A program made the translations under genes and the position numbers. A DNA stretch of 64,000 nucleotides from Nocardioides sp. (GTDB lineage Bacteria; Actinomycetota; Actinomycetes; Propionibacteriales; Nocardioidaceae). The notes beneath the pieces are model-generated. The model was not told where the DNA came from, searched no databases, and was given only the letters and a program-made list of their open reading frames with translations. Positions 57,293-64,000 of this stretch are shown here, one piece after another. Position 1 is the stretch's first letter; each line of letters begins with the position of its first letter. The stretch is from positions 99,273-163,272 of the forward strand of contig PBYI01000051.1 of NCBI GenBank assembly GCA_002729525.1, given 5' to 3'.

Positions 57293-58690
57293 TCAGGACC
57301 CTCCCGACGCCTGGCGCTCGGCGGCGAGCTTCTCGACGGTCTCGCGCGCGGCGTCGAGGTCGTCGGCGGGGATGCCGCCGAGGACCTCGTCGACGTCGAA
57401 CTGCGCGAGGTCGTCGATGGCGAGGTCGGTGACGACGACGGCCTCGGACAGGCTGATGCCCGGGAGCGAGGCGTCGACGCCGCGGAAGATGACGACCTGG
57501 CCGTCCTGCTCGCCGACGTAGTACTGCCGCTGGCTCCAGGAACAGGCGCTGGCGGCGGCGATCCAGATCAGGCCGGCGACGACGACGAGCACCAGGAGGC
57601 GGCGCAGCCACACGAACCTCTGCGGAGCGCGGGGGGCGTAGCGGGCCGCCTCGGGGTCGAGGGGCAGCGGGTCGCTGGGGATCGCGTTGGCCGGGACCTC
57701 GTCGGGGAGGTCGGCGTCGATCGGCTCCAGCTCGCCGGTGTCGCCGGAGCGGTGGCCGCGGAACAGCGCCCGCGGGAGGCGGCGCTTGAGCTCGGCGGCA
57801 GCGCCGACCAGCAGCGGCTCCGGGTCGGCCAGCGCCAGGTCGGCCGCGACGGCCTCCTCGGTGAGGACGTCGGCGACGATGCAGGTGACGTTGTCGGAGC
57901 TGCCGGCCTCCAGGCTGGCGCGCACCAGCTCGACGGCGGCGAAATCGGGCGTGCCCATCGAGAGGATGTCGGCCAGGCGGCCGTCGTCGAGGACGCCGCA
58001 GGCGCCGTCGCTGCACAGCAGCAGGCGGTCGCGCTCGGTCAGCTCGAGGACGAACAGGTCGGGGTCGGACTCGTGGACGCCGTCGAGCGCCTTGAGGATG
58101 AGGTTGCGGTGCGGGTGGACGCGCGCCTCGGCCTCGGTGATCCGGCCCTCGTCGATGAGCGTCTGGACGAAGGTGTGGTCGGTGGTGAGCTGGGACAGCT
58201 CGCCGTCGCGGAAGAGGTAGGCGCGGCTGTCGCCGACGTGCCCGATGCCGGCGCGGCGGCCGTCGAAGAGCGCCACCGTCGCGGTGGTGCTGGTGCCGTT
58301 GATGGCGGGGTCCTCGTCGACCAGGCGGCCGATCTCGGTGTGCGCGGACACCAGGCCGTCGGCCAGGCGGTCGAGCAGCGGGCCGTCCGGGGTCACCGGG
58401 TCGTCGTCGAGCGTGCGCAGCGCCGACACCGCGGTGCTGGACGCGATGTCGCCGCGCGCAGCACCGCCGACGCCGTCGCAGACCGCGAGCAGGTGCGGGC
58501 CGGCGTACCCGGAGTCCTGGTTGTCCTTGCGGACCCGGCCGACGTCGGAGATCGCGGCGAAGTGCAGCCGCAGGCCGGGCCGCCCGACGGTCTGCATGGG
58601 CTCGGTCGGCGGCTCGGCCACCGGCTCGGCGGGTGCGTCGCCGGGTGCGTCGGCGGGCCCCGGCGTCCCGGGCGTCTCGGGGCCGGTCAC
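57293..58690 (-). CDS. pstP: PP2C serine/threonine phosphatase PstP
   Basis: In the roughly 465-residue protein, after a Pro/Ala/Glu-rich start, the PP2C domain (about 45-280) has DVGRVRKDNQDSGY, VCDGVGGAARGDIAS, HVGDSRAYLFRDGEL, TDHTFVQTLIDEGRI, LLCSDGACG and SSDNVTCIV. All metal aspartates are visible. One membrane helix (about 365-385) and an outer domain follow. It reverses PknA/PknB phosphorylation. The GTG at 58690 overlaps the fhaB stop by 4 bases. Confidence 0.94.
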   Translation of the reverse strand: MTGPETPGTPGPADAPGDAPAEPVAEPPTEPMQTVGRPGLRLHFAAISDVGRVRKDNQDSGYAGPHLLAVCDGVGGAARGDIASSTAVSALRTLDDDPVTPDGPLLDRLADGLVSAHTEIGRLVDEDPAINGTSTTATVALFDGRRAGIGHVGDSRAYLFRDGELSQLTTDHTFVQTLIDEGRITEAEARVHPHRNLILKALDGVHESDPDLFVLELTERDRLLLCSDGACGVLDDGRLADILSMGTPDFAAVELVRASLEAGSSDNVTCIVADVLTEEAVAADLALADPEPLLVGAAAELKRRLPRALFRGHRSGDTGELEPIDADLPDEVPANAIPSDPLPLDPEAARYAPRAPQRFVWLRRLLVLVVVAGLIWIAAASACSWSQRQYYVGEQDGQVVIFRGVDASLPGISLSEAVVVTDLAIDDLAQFDVDEVLGGIPADDLDAARETVEKLAAERQASGGS

Positions 58691-59187
58691 TTCTTCAGCT
58701 CCAGGATCGTCTTGCCGATACGCACCTGGGTGCCGAGCGTGATCGTGGTGGGCTGGGTGATCCGGACGGAGCCGATGTAGGTGCCGTTGGTCGAACCGAG
58801 GTCCTCGACGAACCACTGGTCACCGGACTGCGCCACCCGGGCGTGGCGGGTGGAGACGTAGTCGTCGTCGAGCCGGATGGCGGCGTCGGTGCCCCGCCCG
58901 ATCAGGATCGGTGCCTCGGCGAGCGGCACCACGATGCCGCTGTTGGAGCCCTCGGTGACCGCGAGCTGGGTCGGCGAGCCGCGCCGCTGCTTGGGCGGCT
59001 TGGCGGGCTTGCCCGGCTTGCCCGGCTTGGAGGCCTTCTGGGAGCGCGGCCGCTTCTCGGGCGCCGGCGCGGACGGCGCGCGGGCGCCGAACATGTCCGA
59101 GCGCACCACCGAGATGGCGGAGAGCACGAAGATCCAGAGGATCGCGAGGTAGGCGATCCGGATCAGGAAGAGGGTCAGCTCAGACAC
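58687..59187 (-). CDS. fhaB: FHA-domain protein FhaB (FipA)
   Basis: The 166-residue protein has an N-terminal membrane helix (about 4-28), a basic Lys/Pro linker, and one FHA domain (about 92-165) with ILIGRGTDAAIRLDDDYVSTRHARV and EDLGSTNGTYIG. FHA domains bind phospho-threonine of kinase substrates; FhaB/FipA links PknA to division. It overlaps fhaA by 8 bases. Confidence 0.93.
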   Translation of the reverse strand: MSELTLFLIRIAYLAILWIFVLSAISVVRSDMFGARAPSAPAPEKRPRSQKASKPGKPGKPAKPPKQRRGSPTQLAVTEGSNSGIVVPLAEAPILIGRGTDAAIRLDDDYVSTRHARVAQSGDQWFVEDLGSTNGTYIGSVRITQPTTITLGTQVRIGKTILELKK

Positions 59188-59944
59188 CGAGGCTCCTGCC
59201 CTGGCCGAGGTCGTCCTCCTCGACGACGCGGACGGTCACGGTCGTGTTGCCGACGCGGACCTCCTCGCCGTCGCGGAGCGTGGCCGACGGCACCCGGCGG
59301 CCGCCGATGGTGATGCCGTTCGTCGAGCCGAGGTCGTGGACCTCGATGTGGGGATGGGGTGCGGGGTCGCCCGGCCGGTGGTCGGACTCCGAGGGGAGGC
59401 TGATCATGAACTCCGCGTGGCGTCGGCTGATGCCGGGGTCGTTGATGCGCAGGTCGGCGTCCGAGCCACGTCCGACGACCAGGCCCGGGGGCTGGAGCGG
59501 GTGGCGGGTGCCGTTGATCTCCAGCAGCGCGCGGGCGCGGCGTACCTGCGTGTCGGTGGCCGTGCCCTGCACCTTGGCCTGCGCCTCGCTGCGCACCCGG
59601 AAGCGCCCGGTGGTGAGGTCGTCGGCCTCCTCGAACCCGATGCGGATCGGGCCGGGGAAGACGTAGCTCTGGCCGCGGGCGTGGTCCTGGAGCTGGTCGG
59701 AGAGCTCGCGCGCGAGCGTGGAGTCGTACGGCGCCAGCCGGTCGAGGTCGGTCTTCGCCAGCTCCACGTGGAAGTCGTTCGGCACCAGCCGGCGGTCGCG
59801 GGACAGCACCTGCGCCTTGTTGTCGAGCTCGCGCTCGAGGGCCGCGGCGATCTCGACAGGCTGCACGGCGCTGCGGAAGGTGCGCGCGAAGGCGCCGGAG
59901 ATCATCTGCTCCAGCCGCTGCTCGAAACGCTGCAGACCGCCCAT
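59180..59944 (-). CDS. fhaA: FHA-domain protein FhaA
   Basis: In the roughly 254-residue protein, the N-terminal DUF3662 domain (about 1-120, GGLQRFEQRLEQMISGAFARTFRSAVQPVEIAAAL) is followed by an FHA domain (about 165-245, LVVGRGSDADLRINDPGISRRHAEF, HDLGSTNGITI). In mycobacteria it binds the phosphorylated MviN pseudokinase and restrains late wall synthesis; the matching pseudokinase is coded at 16.0 kb. The ATG at 59944 has GAGGAGG nine bases upstream; an in-frame start 9 bases earlier has it too close. First gene of the seven-gene operon. Confidence 0.93.
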   Translation of the reverse strand: MGGLQRFEQRLEQMISGAFARTFRSAVQPVEIAAALERELDNKAQVLSRDRRLVPNDFHVELAKTDLDRLAPYDSTLARELSDQLQDHARGQSYVFPGPIRIGFEEADDLTTGRFRVRSEAQAKVQGTATDTQVRRARALLEINGTRHPLQPPGLVVGRGSDADLRINDPGISRRHAEFMISLPSESDHRPGDPAPHPHIEVHDLGSTNGITIGGRRVPSATLRDGEEVRVGNTTVTVRVVEEDDLGQGRSLGV

Positions 59945-60268
59945 GTCCCGCACCTCCTCGTGTGGTCGTCGGTGGATCGCTGTCCTCGGCCGCGTCAGGT
60001 GCCGCTTGCTCTGCTGCTTGCTCGGGTGTGGTCGTCGTTGCCGCCCGGCTCACCGCGCGACGGCAGGCCGAGCCGCCCCGGCTGCTCGGGGGCGTCCCGC
60101 GATCGTAGCGAGGGGCGGATCGGTGGAGGCGCACCCAGTGGGGTGCCGCGCCGTACGGCGGGCGTGCGCGCTGGGGCCTGGTCGCGACGCGCTGGGCGTC
60201 GGGTGGCGGCGTACCGGACCACGTTTTGGGTGCGGCGCACCGGCTGGGCTACCGTTCCCTGGTCACAC
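59945..60268. other. fhaA - tRNA-Leu intergenic region
   Basis: This 324-base divergent gap has no gene. It should carry the promoter of the fhaA-pknB operon and the promoter of tRNA-Leu, with its TTGGGT-N18-TACCGT element at 60226-60255. Nothing else stands out. Confidence 0.6.
60226..60255 (+). promoter_or_regulatory. tRNA-Leu promoter
   Basis: TTGGGT (60226-60231), 18 bases, then TACCGT (60250-60255), ending 13 bases before the tRNA. It matches the block before tRNA-Ile nearly base for base, including the flanking ttttggg and ggctggg. Confidence 0.6.
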
Positions 60269-60352
60269 GCGCGAGTGGCGGAATAGGCAGACGCGCACGG
60301 TTCAGGTCCGTGTGCCCGAAAGGGCGTGGGGGTTCAACTCCCCCCTCGCGCA
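60269..60352 (+). tRNA. tRNA-Leu (CAG), probable attachment site
   Basis: Acceptor GCGCGAG (60269-60275) pairs with CTCGCGC (60345-60351). The anticodon loop TTCAGGT gives anticodon CAG, and a long variable arm is present, as in class II tRNAs. CCA is not encoded. A mobile element with a tyrosine integrase follows, so the 3' end is the likely attB. Confidence 0.95.
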
Positions 60353-60354
60353 CT

Positions 60355-60383
60355 AAAGCCCCAGGTCTGTGACCTGGGGCTTT
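60355..60383 (+). terminator. Hairpin terminator after tRNA-Leu
   Basis: A perfect 13-base stem (AAAGCCCCAGGTC with GACCTGGGGCTTT) has a 3-base loop and is followed by a T-rich stretch. It is the most classical rho-independent terminator in the window. Confidence 0.88.
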
Positions 60384-60486
60384 GTGTTTGGAGGCGGCTC
60401 CGCCTTCGGCTCATGTGCCGAAATATGTGCTAAGCCCGACGATGGAACATCACGTCGCGCACACTGGCTTTGCGATCATCGTGTCT

Positions 60487-60918
60487 ATGGCGACAGCACC
60501 TGACCCCAGCGAACGTGTGGTGGAGCAGCGGCTGCGCAACCGAGCGATCGAGGCACTGGAGACGCTCGCAGAAGGTGACGACGGCGTGCGGTCGATGGGC
60601 GTCGGCGAGTACGTGGAGGAGTTCTTCGACGTCATCGACGATCGATCACCCTGGCGATGGAGGACCTGGAGCGTGTTCAACGCCGACGAGGTCCGTGCAC
60701 TTGGCGTCGTCCACGATCTCTTGGTCCGTGCCTGCGATGAGACGCCGCAGGTGCCTACCCCCGAAGGGACCTTCGACGACGACAACGAGGACTTCATCCG
60801 CACCGGGTGGCCGTTCCGGATTCAGCCAGCAGCCTCAGCGGCTCTCGACCTCATGCTGGCCAGGGGGAGATTCAGTGAGGAGCAGGAGGAGGTTGAGCCG
60901 GGGCGGCCGCGCGAGTGA
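60487..60918 (+). CDS. Hypothetical protein in the tRNA-Leu element
   Basis: The 143-residue acidic protein (counting from the ATG at 60487) has predicted helices and a Trp-rich segment (SPWRWRTWSVFNADEVRALG). I do not recognise the family. The frame is open to 60382, but the earlier part reads through the tRNA terminator region and is unlikely to be coding. Base use is less GC-biased than the host genes. It lies between the tRNA and the TIR pair, in opposite direction to the latter. Confidence 0.55.
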   Translation: MATAPDPSERVVEQRLRNRAIEALETLAEGDDGVRSMGVGEYVEEFFDVIDDRSPWRWRTWSVFNADEVRALGVVHDLLVRACDETPQVPTPEGTFDDDNEDFIRTGWPFRIQPAASAALDLMLARGRFSEEQEEVEPGRPRE

Positions 60919-61007
60919 CCGTAAGCACGAATCTCGGTTGCCTAACTGAAAGCGACCTCACCCGGCCGAGATTGCGCGTGCCGAAGCTGCTCTGAGGGTC
61001 ACTTAGC

Positions 61008-61784
61008 TTAGGACTCGGTGACCAGTACTGCTGCGGCGATCTTCTCGGCGATCTCCTCCACGGTGTCGTTTGCGGTGGTGAATCCCGCGAGGTCGGGGAG
61101 GATCCCGCTGTATTCCTTGACATCGTCGAACGTCACCTGGTGTAGCACCGGGATGAGGGTCGACTTCCCAAGAAGCGCTCCGAGCTCGCGCTCGGTCCAG
61201 AAGCGACCTGCTAGGTAGGCCGGGGTAAGCAGGGCGATCCCCGATCGTGCCTTTCGAAGTCCTTGGTCCATCTGCAACGCCTGGCTCCTTCCGGGCTGGA
61301 TGGCCACGTGGTCGAACCACACGGCCACCCGCCGGGCTTCAAGGGCGTCGCGCAGCTGGATGGCGATCTCTTCGCCGTCGAGTCGGGCGTAACTGAGGAA
61401 GGTGTCGTACTCCCGAGGGTCCAGGTGAGCGACAGCGTCATGGACGCGCTCCGCCAGACGGCGCTCCGGTTCGGTGTACCGGACCGTGGTGCTGCCTTGC
61501 TGGAGGCGCTTGTTGAGGTCGTCGATCACGCGCTTGTTGTGGGCGTCAGCCTTCCGATTCGCGGCCGCGACCTGGCGGTTGTAGTCGTCGACAGCCTTCG
61601 GGTTGGCACGGTTTACGCGGTCGATCTCACGCTTGTTGTGAGCGTCGACCTGGCGGTTGTACTCATTCACCGCACGCTGGTTGGCACGGTTGACGCGGTC
61701 GATCTCGCGGCGCAACTGCTGCTCTGCGCGGCGCTGGGCAGCGCGGATCTGCGCGTTGAACTGGCTGGCATTGAAGTTCGCCAT
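61008..61784 (-). CDS. TIR-domain protein with repeat coiled N-terminus
   Basis: In the 258-residue protein, residues 1-95 are charged helix with a 26-residue repeat in tandem (26-51 and 52-77, each starting REIDRVNRAN, then YNRQV and AHNK or a variant). The TIR domain is at about 125-250: EYDTFLSYARLDGEE at the first strand, VAVWFDHVAI, IALLTPAY and a WxxxE motif in W196-TER-E200, which holds the catalytic glutamate of NAD-cleaving TIRs. It lies 5 bases after the DUF2188 gene, so the two form one operon. An antiphage NADase role is inferred. Confidence 0.82.
   Translation of the reverse strand: MANFNASQFNAQIRAAQRRAEQQLRREIDRVNRANQRAVNEYNRQVDAHNKREIDRVNRANPKAVDDYNRQVAAANRKADAHNKRVIDDLNKRLQQGSTTVRYTEPERRLAERVHDAVAHLDPREYDTFLSYARLDGEEIAIQLRDALEARRVAVWFDHVAIQPGRSQALQMDQGLRKARSGIALLTPAYLAGRFWTERELGALLGKSTLIPVLHQVTFDDVKEYSGILPDLAGFTTANDTVEEIAEKIAAAVLVTES
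61568..61725 (-). repeat. 78-bp tandem duplication within the TIR gene
   Basis: The 15-mer gacctggcggttgta occurs at 61569-61583 and again at 61647-61661, 78 bases apart, with long similar flanks including ggttggcacggtt and gcggtcgatctc. The period equals 26 codons, and it makes the duplicated helix of the TIR protein. Confidence 0.85.
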
Positions 61785-61789
61785 CGTCG

Positions 61790-62020
61790 TCAGCCCTTCG
61801 GTGGGTGCGGGTCTCCGCCGTAGGAGTCGCGGTCGCGGATCTTGCCGTCGCGTCCGTGGATGAACAGCTCGGTCTTCTCGCGCCGAGCGGTGTCACGGCT
61901 GGCGTCGGGGGCTTCCGCTTGTGTCGAGTGCACGTACGACGCGCGCTGGGCGCCGTCACGGACCACGTTCCACTGGCCGTCGTCACGGGGTGTGATGTGC
62001 ACACCCTTTTTCTTGGTCAT
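61790..62020 (-). CDS. DUF2188-family small protein
   Basis: The 76-residue protein shows the DUF2188 pattern: HITPRDDGQWNVVRDGAQRAS, a conserved helix (STQAEAPDASRDTARRE), the LFIHGRDGKIRDRDSYG core and the DPHPPKG end. The family is small, common on mobile elements, and of unknown function. The ATG at 62020 has AAGGAGAAGAGC just upstream. It is the first gene of a two-gene unit with the TIR protein and may be its partner or control protein; this is inferred from position only. Confidence 0.85.
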   Translation of the reverse strand: MTKKKGVHITPRDDGQWNVVRDGAQRASYVHSTQAEAPDASRDTARREKTELFIHGRDGKIRDRDSYGGDPHPPKG

Positions 62021-62104
62021 GCTCTTCTCCTTCGTACCCGTCTGGGCTCGGGCGCCGTCTGGCGTCCGGCGGCCTTGGCCGCGTCTTCAGTCTGTGCCGT
62101 CGCA

Positions 62105-62243
62105 ATTTCGCTCGGATTCAATTCGTGGATTACGGCGAGTCCTGGGTCGCATGGCGGTCCGACACCTCCAGAGCCGTCGGCGCGCCACCCCGTCTGACCT
62201 GTGCGAATGGCCTACGTTTGGGCTGTGACATTTCGCGCGGATT
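62105..62243. repeat. Direct repeat in the divergent promoter region
   Basis: ATTTCGCTCGGATT (62105-62118) and ATTTCGCGCGGATT (62230-62243) differ at one base. They lie 125 bases apart, one near each of the two divergent genes, and could be binding sites for one regulator. Confidence 0.5.
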
Positions 62244-62262
62244 GTTCGTCGGTGGATGACCG

Positions 62263-62700
62263 ATGACGGCCCTCAACGCCCGCTTGGTCGACGCTGGCCG
62301 AGTCGACGGTGATGCACCAGAGCCGGAGTTCCTCGACGGCTTCTGCGCGAACCCTCGGTGCGATGTCCGGATGCAGCACAGCACCGGTCCCGGACGACGA
62401 GCGAAGTACCACGATCCCGGATGCAAGCGGGAAGCGGAGAAGATGCAGCGCCGGCTTGAGGGCCGACTGAAGCATTTCGCTGCCCAGGTGGAGATGGTGC
62501 AGCGTCAACTGGCGGCGTACACCGACGTGGATGCGGACGAGGCCACGACAATGTCAGCAGGCGCAGATGTAGATCGGCACGTCGCTCAGGTGGCACTGGC
62601 CCGCGCTGAAGCGATCGTTGAGCTTCTGGATGAGCCAGGCAACAAGGCGGTCGACGAACTTGAGCGCCTTGTGCTAGCCGTAGGCCCGGCGCTGAGGTAG
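62263..62700 (+). CDS. Small Cys/His-finger coiled-coil protein
   Basis: In the 145-residue protein, residues 28-54 hold C-x4-C-x16-H-x3-C (FCANPRCDVR to YHDPGCKREAEK), a layout like small zinc fingers of mobile elements. A long helix with coiled-coil character follows (REAEKMQRRLEGRLKHFAAQVEMVQRQLAAY), and a second helix ends the protein. The ATG at 62263 has GGTGG upstream. It is divergent from the DUF2188-TIR unit. It may bind DNA; no function is known. Confidence 0.6.
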   Translation: MTALNARLVDAGRVDGDAPEPEFLDGFCANPRCDVRMQHSTGPGRRAKYHDPGCKREAEKMQRRLEGRLKHFAAQVEMVQRQLAAYTDVDADEATTMSAGADVDRHVAQVALARAEAIVELLDEPGNKAVDELERLVLAVGPALR

Positions 62701-62759
62701 TTCGTGGTTCGCCGCCTGCTGCGGCGAAGGGTGGCCCGCACGCTGGCCTGGCCGAGGTT

Positions 62760-62791
62760 GTCACTTGCCATGTGACTGGGGAGGTGACTTG
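62760..62791. repeat. Three GTGACTTG-like motifs beside the integrase gene
   Basis: GTCACTTG (62760-62767), GTGACTGG (62772-62779) and GTGACTTG (62784-62791) lie close together between the finger gene and the integrase gene. Their position suggests integrase or excisionase arm sites, without further support. Confidence 0.35.
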
Positions 62792-62874
62792 GCCCTCCCA
62801 CCTGCGAATGCGCGGTGGCACAAGGGAATCGTGCTCGATTCGTAGACGGTCAGGCCGTGTACTCGAAGGTCTGG

Positions 62875-64000
62875 CTAGGCACCGGCGACGTCGTCGCCGA
62901 GGTGTGCGGCGAAGCGGTCGATTGCGCTCTTCTGCATCGTCGGGGTGACGTGGCTGTAGATGTTGATGGTCGTGGTGATGGTGGAGTGCCCGAGGCGTTC
63001 CTGGACGACCTTGGGGTGCTCCCCGAGCTCCAGCAGCAAGGTGGCGTGGGTGTGCCGCAGCCCTTTGAGTGTGACGCGGGGCAGGCCTTCGATCTTGGCG
63101 GCCGCCCAGTCGAGGCGCCTGGTCCATCGACTCGTCACTGCGTCAGGCACACGGATGGCTCCCTTGTCGTCGCCGAAGACGTAGGCATCGGCACGCGCAA
63201 GGTCGAGGGAGATGGCACCCCGGTCGGACTTGAGGGCCTTGAGGACCCGCAGGGTCTCGGCGTCGATGTCGATGACGCGAGCGTTGCCGGTCTTGGTGAC
63301 CTTGGTGGTGTTGGGGAGGGTGACGTCGACGGCTCGGCGCAGGCTGATCCTGCCGGTGGTGAAGCTGATGTCGGACCAGCGCAGCGCGAGGGCCTCGTAG
63401 CGACGCATGCCGGTGTAGGCGAGGGTTCGCCAGAGCGGGAACAGCTCGTCGTTGAGCTCGTCGCGGTTCCAGGTCAGGAAGTCATGGAGCTGGGGGCCGG
63501 TCCACGTGACGATCTCGGGCTTCTGCGCGCGTACCTGGCTCGGGCTTGGCGGGTTGACGGTGCGCTTCTTCTTGGCCGGGTTGAGCAGGATCAGCCCGTC
63601 ATCGACGGCGGCGTCGAGCATGGCGGCGAGCAGGACGTGGACCTTGGAGACGGTGTTGGCTGAGAGTGGCTTGCCGTGCCCGGGCTTGTCGCGTCGGCCG
63701 GAGGTCTCCAGCTGTCGGTAGTGGGACGCGATCCTGGTGGCGGTGAGCTTGTCGAGCCGCATCGTGCCGAGGTACGGCGTGACGTGGTTGCGGACGATCT
63801 TCTTGTAGCCCTCGATGGTGGAGTTCTGCAGCCGCAAGCCCGAGATCCAGTGGTCGGCGTACTCGCCGATCGTGGGGATCTTGGACTGGAACCTGGCGTT
63901 GGACTGTCGCGTGCCGGGTTCAGTGGAGGCTCTGAACTGACGCGCCGACGGTAGTCGGCGCCGGGGTTGTGCCGGTAGTGGTCGTCCTCGAACTCGACGG
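62875..64000 (-). CDS. Tyrosine-type integrase, start beyond the window
   Basis: The protein has a core-binding part (IGEYADHWISGLRLQNSTIEGYKKIVRNHVTPYLG) and a catalytic domain: Arg in TGMRRYEALALRW, Lys in TKVTKTGNAR, the LKGLRHTHATLLLELG box, LGHSTITTTINIYSHV with the tyrosine. The first His of the HxLRH box is Lys here, which is tolerated in some actinobacterial integrases. The first possible start in frame is a TTG at 63837, within the core-binding part, and the frame stays open to the right edge, so the N-terminus is probably outside. It likely inserted the element at tRNA-Leu. Confidence 0.85.
   Translation of the reverse strand, partial: RRVRGRPLPAQPRRRLPSARQFRASTEPGTRQSNARFQSKIPTIGEYADHWISGLRLQNSTIEGYKKIVRNHVTPYLGTMRLDKLTATRIASHYRQLETSGRRDKPGHGKPLSANTVSKVHVLLAAMLDAAVDDGLILLNPAKKKRTVNPPSPSQVRAQKPEIVTWTGPQLHDFLTWNRDELNDELFPLWRTLAYTGMRRYEALALRWSDISFTTGRISLRRAVDVTLPNTTKVTKTGNARVIDIDAETLRVLKALKSDRGAISLDLARADAYVFGDDKGAIRVPDAVTSRWTRRLDWAAAKIEGLPRVTLKGLRHTHATLLLELGEHPKVVQERLGHSTITTTINIYSHVTPTMQKSAIDRFAAHLGDDVAGA

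Overview
The window is very GC-rich, uses many GTG starts, and has the gene order of an actinobacterial chromosome around the replication origin. Gene content and the style of the intergenic repeats fit the Nocardioides/Nocardioidaceae group best, but this is inferred from order and motifs rather than from a database search. The origin lies near position 31.2 kb, between dnaA and dnaN.

Left part (1-23.3 kb): the end of an endonuclease IV gene; a FemAB-like transferase and an alanine-racemase-like protein as an overlapping pair; a membrane glycosyltransferase; a class A penicillin-binding protein; a PadR regulator followed by inositol-1-phosphate synthase; a SRPBCC protein; an unusual MerR-PP2C fusion; and CCA-adding enzyme. 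Then comes the envelope/redox block DUF6049 - murJ - pseudokinase - sigM - putative anti-sigma - trxB - trxA, which parallels the mycobacterial mviN-sigM-trxB-trxC region except that the pseudokinase is a separate gene from murJ. An aminotransferase and an acyltransferase follow, then a repeat-filled gap.

Origin core (23.7-42.8 kb): parB-parA-rsmG-jag-yidC-yidD-rnpA-rpmH run leftward. dnaA-oriC-dnaN-gnd-recF-dciA-gyrB-gyrA-DUF3566 run rightward, interrupted only by two small leftward membrane-protein genes. tRNA-Ile, a 41-residue DLW-39 gene and tRNA-Ala follow. There are two perfect parS sites and one near-perfect copy beside recF.

Right part (42.8-60.3 kb): an AspBHI/Mrr-like restriction gene with foreign composition sits directly after tRNA-Ala. 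After a lipoprotein, SURF1, DUF3817, a coiled helical protein, a cyclophilin, a rhomboid protease and a CrgA with two repeats, the conserved cell-wall control operon fhaA-fhaB-pstP-rodA-pbpA-pknA-pknB runs leftward.

Right edge (60.3-64 kb): a tRNA-Leu followed by a small integrated element with a tyrosine integrase, a Cys/His-finger protein, a hypothetical gene and a two-gene unit coding for a DUF2188 protein and a TIR protein with a repeat N-terminus. This pair is the best candidate here for an undescribed defence-type system. Much of the remaining window forms one theme: peptidoglycan synthesis and its phospho-control (MurJ, pseudokinase, FhaA/B, PknA/B, PstP, RodA, PbpA, PBP1, CrgA) placed close to replication and segregation genes.
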